Counted from the first letter of the stretch, positions 45,740 through 54,774 are shown. The stretch is DNA of 64,000 nt from Acidisoma sp. L85 (GCF_009765865.1 NZ_LMUQ01000049.1:5150-69149); one strand, 5' to 3'. Notes: generated from the letters alone by a model not told the origin. Translations and numbers: made by a program.

Positions 45740-46672
45740 ATGGCATCACGACCCATCTGGCGCGGGCATCTGCGCCTCGCGCTCGTTTCCTGTCCCGTCG
45801 CCCTCTATAACGCGAGGCACGACCGGGCTGCGATCCGCTTCAATATGATCAACCCCGACACCGGCAACCGCATCAAAACCGTCACGCAGGATAGCGTGAC
45901 CGGCGAGCCGCTGGAACGCGGCAAGACCGTCAAGGGATACGAGTTCGACAAGAACAGGTATCTCATCCTGAGCGACGAAGATTTTGAGAGCGTGAAAGTC
46001 GAAAGCTCCTCCATCATGTCGGTGGAGAAGTTCGTTGATGCAGGGTCTATCGATCCAATGTATTATGACGCCAGCTACTTCCTGGCGCCCGACGGCAAGG
46101 CCGGTGAGGACGTTTACGCGGTTCTCCGTGAAGCGATTGCGAAGACCGGCAAAACAGCGCTGACGCGCGTCGTCATCTCTCAGAGGGAGCGGACAATCGC
46201 CTTGCGCCCGATAGGCATAGGCTTGATGGCCCACACACTTTACGAAGACCGCGATCTCAACAGCTCGGATGACCTCTTCGAAAAGGCCGCGCAGCTCAAG
46301 ACCGATCCTGAGATGGTCGATCTTGCCACGCAGCTGATCCAGCGGCAGTCCGGCAAATACGATCCCGCCGATCTCGAAGACCATTACGAGATCCGGCTCC
46401 GGGCCCTGATAGACGCGAAATTGGCGGGTGGCGGACTGGTAACGGAGCCGGAAAGGCCCATTGAACGCGGAAATGTCATTGACCTTGTGGCGGCGCTCAA
46501 GAGAAGCCTCGCGCAGGCGAACACCGTGGACGAACAGCCGAAACCAACGAAGGTGCGTAAAGAGCCGGATCGTCGTCAGACGGGTCTCAAGCTGCCGATA
46601 ACGGGTGGCAAGAGTAAGGCGGCCGAGCCCGAAGCCCAGCCGGTCCCGAGCAGGACGAAACGGAAAGCGTAG
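45740..46672 (+). CDS. ku: Ku protein (non-homologous end joining)
   Basis: This 310-residue bacterial Ku is a ring-forming homodimer that binds DNA double-strand ends and recruits LigD. It has the N-terminal RPIWRGHLRLALVSCPVALY, the central GYEFDKNRYLILSDEDFE, PMYYDASYFLAPDGKAGEDV and the conserved arginine region TRVVISQRERTIALRP. A lysine/arginine-rich C-terminal tail of about 55 residues follows, as in many rhizobial Ku proteins. ATG 45740 is preferred to the TTG at 45734. No ligD lies in this window. Rhizobia often carry several ku copies, some on accessory DNA. Confidence 0.93.
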   Translation: MASRPIWRGHLRLALVSCPVALYNARHDRAAIRFNMINPDTGNRIKTVTQDSVTGEPLERGKTVKGYEFDKNRYLILSDEDFESVKVESSSIMSVEKFVDAGSIDPMYYDASYFLAPDGKAGEDVYAVLREAIAKTGKTALTRVVISQRERTIALRPIGIGLMAHTLYEDRDLNSSDDLFEKAAQLKTDPEMVDLATQLIQRQSGKYDPADLEDHYEIRLRALIDAKLAGGGLVTEPERPIERGNVIDLVAALKRSLAQANTVDEQPKPTKVRKEPDRRQTGLKLPITGGKSKAAEPEAQPVPSRTKRKA

Positions 46673-46735
46673 CCGTTCATCACCACAACGGTTCGGTCCG
46701 TTTCTGCTCTCGAAACGAGGGGGCTTGAGTGCAGG

Positions 46736-46918
46736 CTAATCCGTTTCGTTCTTTGCCGACGGCACTTCGGCGGCACCGACGTAGACCCAGCCGCCGGTCG
46801 TCACGTCATCGGCGTGAATGCCGACGGCTTGGTAGAAGAGCCAGTGGTCCATTGGGGACATCGGTCCCGGCTTTTTTATCTGACCTGGCCCAGGAGGTTG
46901 ATCGATGGCCGACGACAT
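46736..46918 (-). CDS. Small hypothetical protein
   Basis: This 60-residue leftward frame reads MSSAIDQPPGPGQIKKPGPM, then SPMDHWLFYQAVGIHADDVT and TGGWVYVGAAEVPS. The composition is protein-like and the WLFYQAVGIHADDVTTGGWVY core looks conserved, but no ribosome site is clear. It converges with ku, leaving 63 bases between their ends. Function unknown. Confidence 0.4.
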   Translation of the reverse strand: MSSAIDQPPGPGQIKKPGPMSPMDHWLFYQAVGIHADDVTTGGWVYVGAAEVPSAKNETD

Positions 46919-47017
46919 CAGTCGCGTATGACGTGAGGTTTCCGTCAGACGAAGTGAGAATGCGACCCCCTGACGAATTGGAGAACTGACCTCCTCGAGA
47001 TTTAGAAGGAAGAACAG

Positions 47018-47310
47018 ATGGAGAGTGGGGTTCCAGAATTTCCTGCATTGGCGAGGACAATGCAGGGAGAGGAGATGCTTCAGCCTGAAGAGGGCACGGC
47101 GATGATGCAGCTCCATGGGCTTGGGTGGGGAGCCAAACGATTGTCGAGCGAGTTTGGCTGCGCACGGAGTACGGTGCGGCGTTACCTTCGGGCTGCGGCA
47201 TTATCACGTTCCATAAGCCTGAGCGGCGATCGGCATTCGATGGGCAAGGCGACTGGCTGCGTGAACGCTTTTTCCGGCACGATGGCAATGCCGATGTGAT
47301 TACTATCCTG
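47018..47310 (+). pseudogene. istA: IS21-family IstA transposase, N-terminal remnant
   Basis: EEGTAMMQLHGLGWGAKRLS and EFGCARSTVRRYLRA are the N-terminal HTH of IstA. After a frameshift near 47190 the next frame continues FHKPERRSAFDGQGDWLRER, FFRHDGNADV. The DDE catalytic core is missing: similarity stops at about 47300, just before a 38-bp palindrome. GAAGGA precedes ATG 47018. This is the 5' part of an IS21 element, the counterpart of the istB 3' part at 3.9 kb. Confidence 0.75.
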
Positions 47311-47336
47311 GGAGACAGCTATCGCCTTCGCGAGAA

Positions 47337-47374
47337 GCGCAGATCCGGCCTTCTGCAGAAGGCGGGATCTGCGC
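47337..47374. repeat. 38-bp near-perfect palindrome
   Basis: The sequence is its own complement over 19-bp arms with one mismatched pair, centred on CTGCAG at 47353-47358. It sits where the IstA remnant ends. It could be an insertion scar formed by abutting inverted ends, a recombination site or a bidirectional hairpin. Confidence 0.7.
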
Positions 47375-47740
47375 TCGATACCGCCGAAATCAGTGCACAA
47401 TGAGTGGGGGTCAATTCTTCAGTTCGCCCCGGGGTTAGTTCTCTGATTCGTTTGACAACATGCGCAACTGGAAGCCTCGGCATGGCGCACCGAGCCCGGG
47501 TGACGAAGCCGTCGTGCTGACGCCCGAGGAGTTGGCAGCGATAGAGGGAGCACGTAAGCAACGCAGAAGACGCGAACCGACGCGCCGGCGCGGCCTCCAA
47601 GGCGCGTCTGAGGGCGAAGCGCGAGGTGGAGGAGGACGCCGCGACTGATCCTCGGGGATTGCCGTAAGAGCCCGTCATTCACCCGCCCCTCCCCAGCGAC
47701 GCGGCGGCCCGCGCACCGTGTTTCCCGTGCGCCGAATCTG
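47375..47740. other. Stretch between IS remnants
   Basis: This 366-base stretch contains a short rightward frame from 47460 (MRNWKPRHGAPSPGDEAVVL, TPEELAAIEGARKQRRRRE) that ends at 47648. I do not recognise it and it has no clear ribosome site. It is probably part of the IS debris. Confidence 0.35.
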
Positions 47741-47815
47741 AACCTCGACCGAAGAATCGCCGACTATCCTATCCACAAAATCGACGATCTGCTGCCCTGG
47801 CAATGGAAATCATAG
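47741..47815 (+). pseudogene. IS66-family TnpC transposase, C-terminal remnant
   Basis: The frame reads NLDRRIADYPIHKIDDLLPW, then QWKS and a stop. This is the typical last stretch of IS66 TnpC proteins (ADHPxxRIxELLPW). Only about 25 residues remain. No tnpA or tnpB part is seen nearby. Confidence 0.5.
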
Positions 47816-48033
47816 ACCTGGGGCAGATTTGCTCAAACACCCCATCCCGCGGCCGTTGGCTGACGCTTACTTCACGGCCTCCATCATCGGCATATCACCG
47901 CGCTACTGCATGAGAAGCTTAATCGACGCCACGGTGCTCCGCTTAAAGACCGGGCATTGCGCGCCTCGATGAAGCATTCGGGCCAATCCGAGAGGAGGTG
48001 CACGAGGCTGAATTCGGGCGGGTGCACCGGCCG

Positions 48034-48249
48034 CTATTCGCAAGCAGCGCGATGTCCCTGGAGGATGACGTAGTTCGCTCCCTGGATGGCGCGCACGACC
48101 TCCGCGGCGAGATGGGCCGCAGCGATCCTGTCAGCCGGATGCACCGACCGCCGGCCCATGCTTTCGAGCCTTGTCTGAACGAGCCGGGTGAGTTCCGCGT
48201 CATCAACTGGCTGAAGGTCCGAGGGGATGAGCCTGACCTGGTCGTTCAT
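48034..48249 (-). CDS. Small hypothetical protein
   Basis: This 71-residue leftward protein reads MNDQVRLIPSDLQPVDDAEL, TRLVQTRLESMGRRSVHPAD, RIAAAHLAAEVVRAIQ. ATG 48249 follows a GGGGGAGGG site at suitable distance. It is soluble and helical, with no family recognised. The next frame stays open downstream, so the C-terminus may have shifted. Confidence 0.5.
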   Translation of the reverse strand: MNDQVRLIPSDLQPVDDAELTRLVQTRLESMGRRSVHPADRIAAAHLAAEVVRAIQGANYVILQGHRAACE

Positions 48250-48307
48250 GGATCGCCCTCCCCCATCGCGAAATAACAAAGCGCGAACAAGACGGCGAGC
48301 GGGGGAT

Positions 48308-48796
48308 TCAATCCGGCGCGCAGTAGGTTACCGCGGCAGCCGGCTGCTGGTTGATCGCCAGCTCAACCTCATCGCCGTGAGTCCAGGTCATGTCCCGAAC
48401 CGACCCGAAGTCGCTGTCCTTCTGTGGCTTCCCCAGCTTCGCGATAAGGTTCTCAGTCAGCGGCCGCACATCGTCGCCCGTTGCATTGTACAGAACGCAC
48501 TTCAGGCGGTGGGTCTCGGTGTCGAACATGAAGCCCATCTGATACGCCAGGGGGCCTTCGCGGTAATGGCCCTTGACGCTCAGCTCCCAGTGTAATTCGT
48601 CATAGCGTGTTCGCTCGTTCGGCGGCAGGACGTGTGCGGCGCCCCCCGACGCTGCTACGACCTCCTCGGGCGTCATGCCCCAATGAGTGAACGCCCAATT
48701 CGCCCGTGCCGACGTAGCGATGCCGCAGACTGCGAATGCGAGGATGGCCGGCAGCAACCTGACGCGTCGGGGCATCACTACTTTTTGGGCTGGCAT
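48308..48796 (-). CDS. Exported hypothetical protein
   Basis: This 162-residue protein has a signal peptide (MPRRVRLLPAILAFAVCGIA, cleavage near TSARA) preceded by seven residues. The mature part contains NWAFTHWGMTPEEVVAASGG and MGFMFDTETHRLKCV. WGMTPEEVV is common in small periplasmic proteins of unknown role in alphaproteobacteria. ATG 48796 is chosen because GGAG lies seven bases upstream; a longer start (48916) would bury the signal peptide. It has no informative neighbours. Confidence 0.62.
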   Translation of the reverse strand: MPAQKVVMPRRVRLLPAILAFAVCGIATSARANWAFTHWGMTPEEVVAASGGAAHVLPPNERTRYDELHWELSVKGHYREGPLAYQMGFMFDTETHRLKCVLYNATGDDVRPLTENLIAKLGKPQKDSDFGSVRDMTWTHGDEVELAINQQPAAAVTYCAPD

Positions 48797-49487
48797 ACGT
48801 GTCTCCACTGAGGCCGCCACCGATTCTGATGAATGATCGCCCGATTGCTGATCAGGCGCAAATAGCAGCTGCCAGAATCTTCCCCAGGACTCGCGCATCT
48901 GGTGGCGCATCGCCATGTTGATCGCCGTGACCTAGTTGCTGGTGAAGGGGGTGCCGCCGATGCTTGGGCGATCCTCCCAGCCTAAACCTCGCTGATAGTC
49001 GAGAAACCTAACTCCAAAATGTTTGCGCGGGCTGTTTCCGGTAAGGGCCAACTTCGGGCCGGCGAAGTCTTCCGAGCGCCTTTCAGACAAGCATAAGGGG
49101 GCGCACTCGCTAAGAGACCCGTTGCGGTCTGGGGCAAACCAGGCTCATCGATCGGAAGGCGAACTCGGCCACGAGAACCGGTGTTTGGATCGCGCAAGGC
49201 GGAATAAAAAATCACGGCGACTGAGCTCCAATCTGCTCGACTGGCTGATGTGACTCTGGCCAAGCCTGCCAAGGTATGTACCTCGGTTGATACCTCGGCA
49301 GCAGTGAAAAACCTCACATTAGGGTGGCAAAATCTCATGACTGCGGTGGGCAGTCGGCGCATGGCTGAGCAATCAGTCCGTGCCCAGCCTCGAGTTCGAT
49401 GCCGAGGGGTATGGCTCAGACTGATCGCTGGGCCGGGTAGGAGAATGCCCATTCAAGGCGCGTCGCTTTCCACCGTGCAGCGCCACG
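48797..49487. other. Intergenic stretch of about 690 bases
   Basis: Nothing supported is visible here apart from the upstream lead-in to the IS91-type remnant. Short frames on both strands have no motifs. Confidence 0.35.
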
Positions 49488-49612
49488 CGATGCGAGCGAT
49501 CGGGCTGTGCCGCACCGCAGCCCTCGGCGGGCATGTCGAGCGCTGCGACGGCTGCGGTCATCAACGCATCGCCTACAACTCTTGTCGCAATCGCAACTGT
49601 CCTAAGTGCCAG
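49488..49612 (+). pseudogene. IS91-family (Y2) transposase zinc-domain remnant
   Basis: HAMRAIGLCRTAALGGHVER, CDGCGHQRIAYNSCRNRNCP and KCQ form the N-terminal zinc-binding domain of IS91-type rolling-circle transposases. Coding similarity stops right after CPKCQ, where the sequence runs into an oppositely oriented recombinase fragment. The catalytic HUH/Y2 domain is absent. Confidence 0.78.
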
Positions 49613-49929
49613 TCACACGACCGTCAGGCCAACAAAGACAGTGAAGCAGGTTGAATAGGACCTGGAACCGACGGTCCAGTCGCGCTTGAGGGTGGTTTGT
49701 AGAGGAACCGCAGCGCCGTGACCGCGACGGCCATCGAACTGGGCGATAGGTGCGGCTCCTGGGTCAGATAGAGTTGAAAGGCTCGGATCTTGGCAGGCCC
49801 GAGGAGTTCTGGCGATTTGTGGAAGTATTGTGCGAATATGGCGACGTATTGGACGTAGGCACGTTGCGTATGTCGCGAGAAGCCGCGAAGCTTCATGTCC
49901 TCGGTCATGCGTTGGCGAAGCGGGGTCAT
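49613..49929 (-). pseudogene. Tyrosine recombinase, N-terminal remnant
   Basis: MTPLRQRMTEDMKLRGFSRH, TQRAYVQYVAIFAQYFHKSP and ELLGPAKIRAFQLYLTQE are the SAM-like core-binding domain of integrases that accompany IS91-type elements. After RFLYK a frameshift near 49685 moves to TTLKRDWTVG, and the frame then ends at the junction with the IS91 remnant. The catalytic domain with the Arg-His-Arg-Tyr residues is gone. Confidence 0.75.
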
Positions 49930-50243
49930 CGATTGCTCCTATGCAGGTGTGGCGTGCCACGGTCCTGCAAACGGGGCAGTCAGATGAACAACGAACGATT
50001 ACCGGCCTCGCGGAAGACTACGCCGGATTGCTCAACCTATCGCGCGCGACCACGCGACTCCCGCGCAGCGGGTTAGTCCAACAGAGCTTCTCGCGTGTTA
50101 ATATGTTGTTTACGTGCCCTGCGGCAATCTTCTCCAAGCTGGTCGGCTCGACCTTTCGCTACACGGCCGACACCAGCTCGTGGTCGAAGATGCGGCCGTA
50201 GAAAGCCGAACTCCTGAAATCGCTTGGGAGTGCCCGAGACCTG
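49930..50243. other. Intergenic stretch
   Basis: This 314-base stretch contains no gene or repeat I can support. Frames on the plus strand pass through from the remnants at left. Confidence 0.35.
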
Positions 50244-50876
50244 TCAGGGCTTCACGAACCGATAGGCGAGGCGATCGGTCTCGCCCTTGATCCCGGGTTC
50301 AAAAACCTTGATCGAGTGCGAATCATCCTTGTTCACGAGCAAGGTGCTTTGTGCATCCAGCACGAAGCCGGCCGCCTCCACCTCATCGCGGACGGCCGCA
50401 GGGTCGATCCGATGCAGAGACTGGGTGTCGCTCGTGCCTGAGCCTGCGGCGGCGGCATGGTCTACGATGACATAGTACCCGCCGGGCTTCAGCAGCTTGT
50501 AGACAGCTCGATTGAAGTCGGCCGCCGTCGCGCCTCTGGCCTGGATCAGCGCGGTGTGGAGATCGTGGTAGAAGAGGTGCAGCCAAAGGACGTCCGCCGG
50601 CTGTGTGACCTCCGGCATCGCCACGATGTCCGCTGAGACAACCACGACGTTCTCTCGGCCCGGCTCCTTCGCAAGCGTCCGCATGCTGCCGACCGGATCG
50701 TTCTTGAAATGGGCGACTTCGGCCGGCACGAAGCTGTAGACCCAACCTCCGAGCCCCACGATGTCGGAGAAGAGGCGGGTCCAGTTGCCGTCGCCCGGGT
50801 AAACGTCAATGACAGTGGAGCCCGCATCGACGCGCGAGAACCGGATCAACTCAGATTGTTTGGATTGGTCGTACAT
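50244..50876 (-). CDS. SAM-dependent methyltransferase-like protein
   Basis: This 210-residue class-I methyltransferase fold has motif I VIDVYPGDGNWTRLFSDIVG, later DVLWLHLFYHDLH, and LLKPGGYYVIVDHAAAAGSG, the post-motif-III block. It resembles the exported or cytosolic putative methyltransferases with GxGxW(T/S) that act on small molecules. Here the glycine motif is YPGDGNW. ATG 50876 follows GGAG. It is last in the leftward operon controlled by the divergent LysR gene. The substrate is unknown. Confidence 0.75.
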   Translation of the reverse strand: MYDQSKQSELIRFSRVDAGSTVIDVYPGDGNWTRLFSDIVGLGGWVYSFVPAEVAHFKNDPVGSMRTLAKEPGRENVVVVSADIVAMPEVTQPADVLWLHLFYHDLHTALIQARGATAADFNRAVYKLLKPGGYYVIVDHAAAAGSGTSDTQSLHRIDPAAVRDEVEAAGFVLDAQSTLLVNKDDSHSIKVFEPGIKGETDRLAYRFVKP

Positions 50877-50983
50877 CAAGATCTCCATTACAAGTCGGCA
50901 TTTGAAGAAGGCGCAGCGTGCGGGGGCGCGATCCGCGGCTCATTCACCGTCGACCCTGAGTCGATGGCCGCAGATGGCCAGCG

Positions 50984-51397
50984 CTACGCCGGCCCGGACG
51001 CATCTACCTCGGCCGCCCGCGCCAATGCCTGGGTGTCGACATATTCCCGAATGCTCGTCAGTCTGCCGTCCCGGACCGTGATGGCGAAGATCCAGTCGTC
51101 CTCGAACGTCTTGTTCGTGGCTTTGATCTTTCCCCTCGCGAAGCCGATGACCAGGACCCGGTCTCCTTGCGCTACGAACTCCCGGGGTTCCGTGGACGTT
51201 TCTATCGACTTGGACGCTGTCCCAAGCAAATTCGCCAGCCCTGCGTGCCCGCGATACGTTCCGGCCAGCGGCCAGGCCTCGCCCGGAATGATCCACTCGA
51301 TGTCTTCGGCGACCAGCGCCAGCAGCGCCTCCCTGTCGCCACGGCCGAGTGCGGCGAAGAAGTCCTTCACGGTCTGGATGTTCTTCTCAATGCTCAT
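50984..51397 (-). CDS. SnoaL/NTF2-like protein
   Basis: This 137-residue alpha+beta cone protein has KDFFAALGRGDREALLALVA, EDIEWIIPGEAWPLAGTYRG and the closing FAITVRDGRLTSIREYVDT, the standard SnoaL-like pattern. Such proteins can be isomerases, hydrolases or ligand-binding partners. It lies between a reductase and a methyltransferase in the same leftward operon. The reaction cannot be inferred. Confidence 0.82.
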   Translation of the reverse strand: MSIEKNIQTVKDFFAALGRGDREALLALVAEDIEWIIPGEAWPLAGTYRGHAGLANLLGTASKSIETSTEPREFVAQGDRVLVIGFARGKIKATNKTFEDDWIFAITVRDGRLTSIREYVDTQALARAAEVDASGPA

Positions 51398-51478
51398 GGG
51401 AATGCCTCCACTTCGTTTGGATCGGATCGCGCTCGATTCGATCCCTGCATCGTGGCCCTGCCGGTGCGCACGTCGTCT

Positions 51479-52081
51479 TCATCCGTCGACTTTGACCAGG
51501 TCCTTAAAGATCAGCCGACCCCAACTATTTCCGCGCGCCTGCACAAGCAGTCCGCCTTCCGAAAGCCCGCCAAGTTCGATCGGCGCGAAACCGAGATTTT
51601 CCGCAAGCGCACCAATCTCCGCCGCGGCAGCGTTATCGTCGCTCGCCAGGAACACGACTCTCCTGCCCCCATGTGCGGCCGGATCTTGGTCGAGGACGGC
51701 CGCGGCCAGATGATTGAATCCCTTGACCAGTCTTGCGCCAGTAAAGGCCTGCGCGATGAACTTGGAAGAAGGCTGTCCTCCCAGTTCCTCGGGCGGCACG
51801 CCGTAGGCATTGGTTACGTCGATGATTGTCTTCCCCTGCCAGGTGGGGAGCGCCTTCGCGACATCCGGGTGCGCCTCGAAACGGACAGCCAAAAAGATGA
51901 TGTCCGCCTTGACCGCTTCCGCCAGTGTTTGGGGAATGACCGTGGGTCCGATCGCGGCCGCATCGGACGCGAAGCTTTCCGGGTCGCGTGTGGTTGCGAC
52001 GGACACTTCGATGCCGTTGCGGGCAAACGCCTTGGCAAGAGCGCGACCGATCTTACCAAAGCCGATAATCGCGTAGCTCAT
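51479..52081 (-). CDS. F420H2:NADP-oxidoreductase-like Rossmann protein
   Basis: This 200-residue NAD(P)-binding protein begins MSYAIIGFGKIGRALAKAFA (GFGKIG loop) and has the F420-binding-oxidoreductase family blocks DIIFLAVRFEAHPDVAKAL and KTIIDVTNAYG, as well as VKGFNHLAAAVLDQDP. In bacteria without F420 these proteins reduce unknown substrates with NADPH. ATG 52081 is taken as start because the fold begins there; 56 upstream codons are open but not conserved. The upstream SDR stop lies 31 bases away. Confidence 0.8.
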   Translation of the reverse strand: MSYAIIGFGKIGRALAKAFARNGIEVSVATTRDPESFASDAAAIGPTVIPQTLAEAVKADIIFLAVRFEAHPDVAKALPTWQGKTIIDVTNAYGVPPEELGGQPSSKFIAQAFTGARLVKGFNHLAAAVLDQDPAAHGGRRVVFLASDDNAAAAEIGALAENLGFAPIELGGLSEGGLLVQARGNSWGRLIFKDLVKVDG

Positions 52082-52112
52082 AATGCCTCTCCGATCTTGT
52101 GTTAGCGCCGGA

Positions 52113-52865
52113 TCAGACCTGCGCCATGCCTCCATCGACGGCCAGATCCACGCCGGTGATGTAAGAGCTTTCATCGGAGGCAAGGAACGTGACGGCAGCC
52201 GCGATTTCCTCTGGCCTGCCCCGTCGACCCATTGGGACCTGTGACGCAAACTGGGCGGCCGCTTGCTCGGCTTGCTCAGGGGTAAGGCCCGTCGTTGTCT
52301 CCAAGGCAGGGGTCTCGGTTGGACCGGGGCTCATCGCATTCACGCGGATTTTGCGATCTTTCAGCTCCAGTGTCCAAGCGCGCGCAAAGCTACGGACAGC
52401 CGCCTTACTCGCGGCGTAGGCACTGAATCCTGGCAGGCCCAACACATTCGACACCGAAGAGTTCAGGATAATCGAACCGCCGTCCTTGAAGAGGGGAAGG
52501 GCCTTCTGCACCGTAAAGAACAGACCCTTCACGTTCACATCGAAGGTCTGATCAAAATGGGCCTCAGTAGCTACCGCGAGCGGTCCGATTGTGCCCGCGC
52601 CCGCGTTCGCGAAGAGAATGTCGATGTGGCCGTGCTTCTCTTTCACGACGGCATAAAGGCGGTCCAAATCTTCCAAGCGCGACACGTCGCCCACGACCGT
52701 CGTAACGTTTCTCTCGGTGAAAGTTGCGGCTTCCTTCAGCTCCTTCTCTCGTCGACCCGTGATCACGACGTGCGCACCTTCGCCCACGAAACGTTTGGCT
52801 GTGGCCAACCCAATCCCGCTGCTTCCGCCCGTGATGACTGCGATCTTGCCTTCGAGTGTTTTCAT
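52113..52865 (-). CDS. SDR-family oxidoreductase
   Basis: This 250-residue classical SDR has TGGSSGIG at about 12-19, NAG in LFANAGAG, the catalytic Ser in LNSSVSN and YAASKAA for Tyr/Lys, ending AVDGGMAQV. R34/R38 region TGRREKEL suggests NADP use. It is paralogous to the next upstream gene (same AGAGTIGPL/AGAGSVAKL region and tail). It belongs to the five-gene leftward set divergent from LysR. Confidence 0.87.
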   Translation of the reverse strand: MKTLEGKIAVITGGSSGIGLATAKRFVGEGAHVVITGRREKELKEAATFTERNVTTVVGDVSRLEDLDRLYAVVKEKHGHIDILFANAGAGTIGPLAVATEAHFDQTFDVNVKGLFFTVQKALPLFKDGGSIILNSSVSNVLGLPGFSAYAASKAAVRSFARAWTLELKDRKIRVNAMSPGPTETPALETTTGLTPEQAEQAAAQFASQVPMGRRGRPEEIAAAVTFLASDESSYITGVDLAVDGGMAQV

Positions 52866-52916
52866 AATACTGTTCCCCTGGTGCTACGTGGGCCCGGCAT
52901 GGGAACCGCGCCGGGG

Positions 52917-53651
52917 TCAGAGTTGCGCCAGGCCGCCGTCAACGGCGACCTCGCTGGCGGTCATGAAGCTGCTGTCCGATGATGCGAGAAAGGCGGCCAC
53001 GGCCCCGATTTCCGCCGGATCGGCCATGCGCTGGAGCGGCGTCATCGCGGCGTAGGCCTTCTGGCCCTCCTCGCCGAGCGCCGCCTTCGCGAGTTCGGTC
53101 GCCGTCGCCCCGGGGGACAGCACGTTCACCCGAATGCCAGTGCCCTTTAGGTCCTCCGCCCAGGTGCGCGCGAGGTTGCGCACAGCCGCCTTGCTCGCGC
53201 TGTAGGCGGTCATTCCGGGGGCGCCGGTGGTGCCGGCGCTCGAACCGGTCAAGATGATCGAACCGCCCTTGCCCATCAGCGGCAGCGCCTTCTGGACCGT
53301 GAAGATCGTGCCCTTCACATTGGTGTCGAAGGTTTCGTCAATGTGCTCGGCGGTGATCTCGCCAAGCTTGGCCACGCTTCCCGCCCCGGCGTTCGCGAAG
53401 ACGATGTCGAGGGTCCCGCGCTCGGCCTTGACCGCGGTGTAAAGCCGGTCGAGGTCGGCCAGATCGGACACCGAGCCCATTACGGCACGGGCATTGGGTC
53501 CGAGTTCTGCGACGGCGGCGTCGAGCGCTTCTTGTCGACGGCCGAAGATGAAGACGAAAGCGCCCTCCTCGATGAAGCGCTTTGCTGCGGCGAGGCCGAT
53601 GCCGGTGGCTCCGCCCGTGATGACAGCGGTTTTTCCACTCAATCGGGTCAT
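52917..53651 (-). CDS. SDR-family oxidoreductase (paralogue)
   Basis: This 244-residue classical SDR has TGGATGIG near the start, FANAGAGSVAKL, the catalytic Ser in LTGSSAGTTG and YSASKAA, ending AVDGGLAQL. FGRRQEAL indicates NADP preference. It is the first gene of the leftward operon; the LysR gene starts 226 bases away on the other strand. ATG 53651 is preferred to 53660. The tandem SDRs probably arose by duplication and then diverged. Confidence 0.87.
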   Translation of the reverse strand: MTRLSGKTAVITGGATGIGLAAAKRFIEEGAFVFIFGRRQEALDAAVAELGPNARAVMGSVSDLADLDRLYTAVKAERGTLDIVFANAGAGSVAKLGEITAEHIDETFDTNVKGTIFTVQKALPLMGKGGSIILTGSSAGTTGAPGMTAYSASKAAVRNLARTWAEDLKGTGIRVNVLSPGATATELAKAALGEEGQKAYAAMTPLQRMADPAEIGAVAAFLASSDSSFMTASEVAVDGGLAQL

Positions 53652-53877
53652 GTCGTGCATCCTTCGTTTCGCTATCTCGGGTTTTCGACGGAGGGGTGAT
53701 GTCTCCCGAGGGCCTCAACATAGCTTGCCGGAAGCTGGCGATGAGTGCGGAATCGCGCACATCGGTGGTGCGAAATCGATCCGGCGGGATGGTTGAACGG
53801 CGCGGCAATTGCGCGCGCTGCGGCTCGATGTGGTAGAACGGGCTCGGAGGGCGCAGCTGGCGGCGCGAGAATGCACC

Positions 53878-54774
53878 ATGATCGACTGGGATGACGTTCG
53901 CTACTTTCTTGCCGCGGCGCGCGGAGGCTCAGTGCGGGCTGCCGCCGGGCGCCTGGGTGTCAACCACTCGACCGTGCTGCGACGCATCGCCCAGCTCGAG
54001 GAACGCCTTGGGGCGCAGATGTTCGAAAAGCTACCTTCAGGATACCGCCTGACGGCTGCGGGCGAGGAGGTCCTTGAGCTCGCCATCCAGATGGAAGCGT
54101 CGTCGCACCAGCTGGAGACGCGCGTCTTCGGGCGCGACCAGAGCGTGCGCGGGCTTCTGCGGGTGACGCTAACGCCGCCCCTTGCGACACACCTGCTGAT
54201 GCCGGACTTCGCCGATTTCGCGCGTCTGCATCCGGACATCGAAATGGAAATCTTGTCGTCAGGTGAGCTGGCAAATCTGACCAACCGAGAGGCCGATGTC
54301 GCGATCCGCGTCGTTTACGACCGCAAAACCCTGCCGCTCAATCTTCACGGCCTGAAGGGACCGGAGCTGCTCGGCGGCGTCTACATGTCTCGCGATCGAC
54401 TCGCCGCGTGGCGGGCAAGCGCACCGGATTCCATCCGGTGGATCGTCATCAGCATGCATGGAATTCCGGACTGGGCCAGCGAGGGCGAGGTTCGCACCAC
54501 AGGGGTCCCATTCAGGACCACGGATGCTGAGGCACAAATCGCTGCAGTAAGGCAAGGGCTCGGGATGACGACACTGCCGTGCTTCATTGGCGATGCCGAT
54601 CCCCTACTGGTGAGGGTGCCGGGCACCGATCTGCACATGTACGGAACGGTTTGGCTTCTCACACAGGGGGAGACACGCAAGACGAAGCGCGTGCGACTCT
54701 TCACGGAGTTCGTGTCCAGCAGGCTCGCCGCCTACGCGCCGCTTCTCGCGGGGCTGTCAATACCGCGCGACTGA
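53878..54774 (+). CDS. LysR-family transcriptional regulator
   Basis: This 298-residue regulator has the N-terminal HTH MIDWDDVRYFLAAARGGSVR, AAAGRLGVNHSTVLRRIAQL, and the effector domain from about 90 (LLRVTLTPPLATHLLMPDFA). It belongs to the group that lies divergent from SDR genes and often activates them. ATG 53878 is chosen since the domain starts there; 23 upstream codons are open. It is divergent from the SDR operon. Confidence 0.87.
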   Translation: MIDWDDVRYFLAAARGGSVRAAAGRLGVNHSTVLRRIAQLEERLGAQMFEKLPSGYRLTAAGEEVLELAIQMEASSHQLETRVFGRDQSVRGLLRVTLTPPLATHLLMPDFADFARLHPDIEMEILSSGELANLTNREADVAIRVVYDRKTLPLNLHGLKGPELLGGVYMSRDRLAAWRASAPDSIRWIVISMHGIPDWASEGEVRTTGVPFRTTDAEAQIAAVRQGLGMTTLPCFIGDADPLLVRVPGTDLHMYGTVWLLTQGETRKTKRVRLFTEFVSSRLAAYAPLLAGLSIPRD

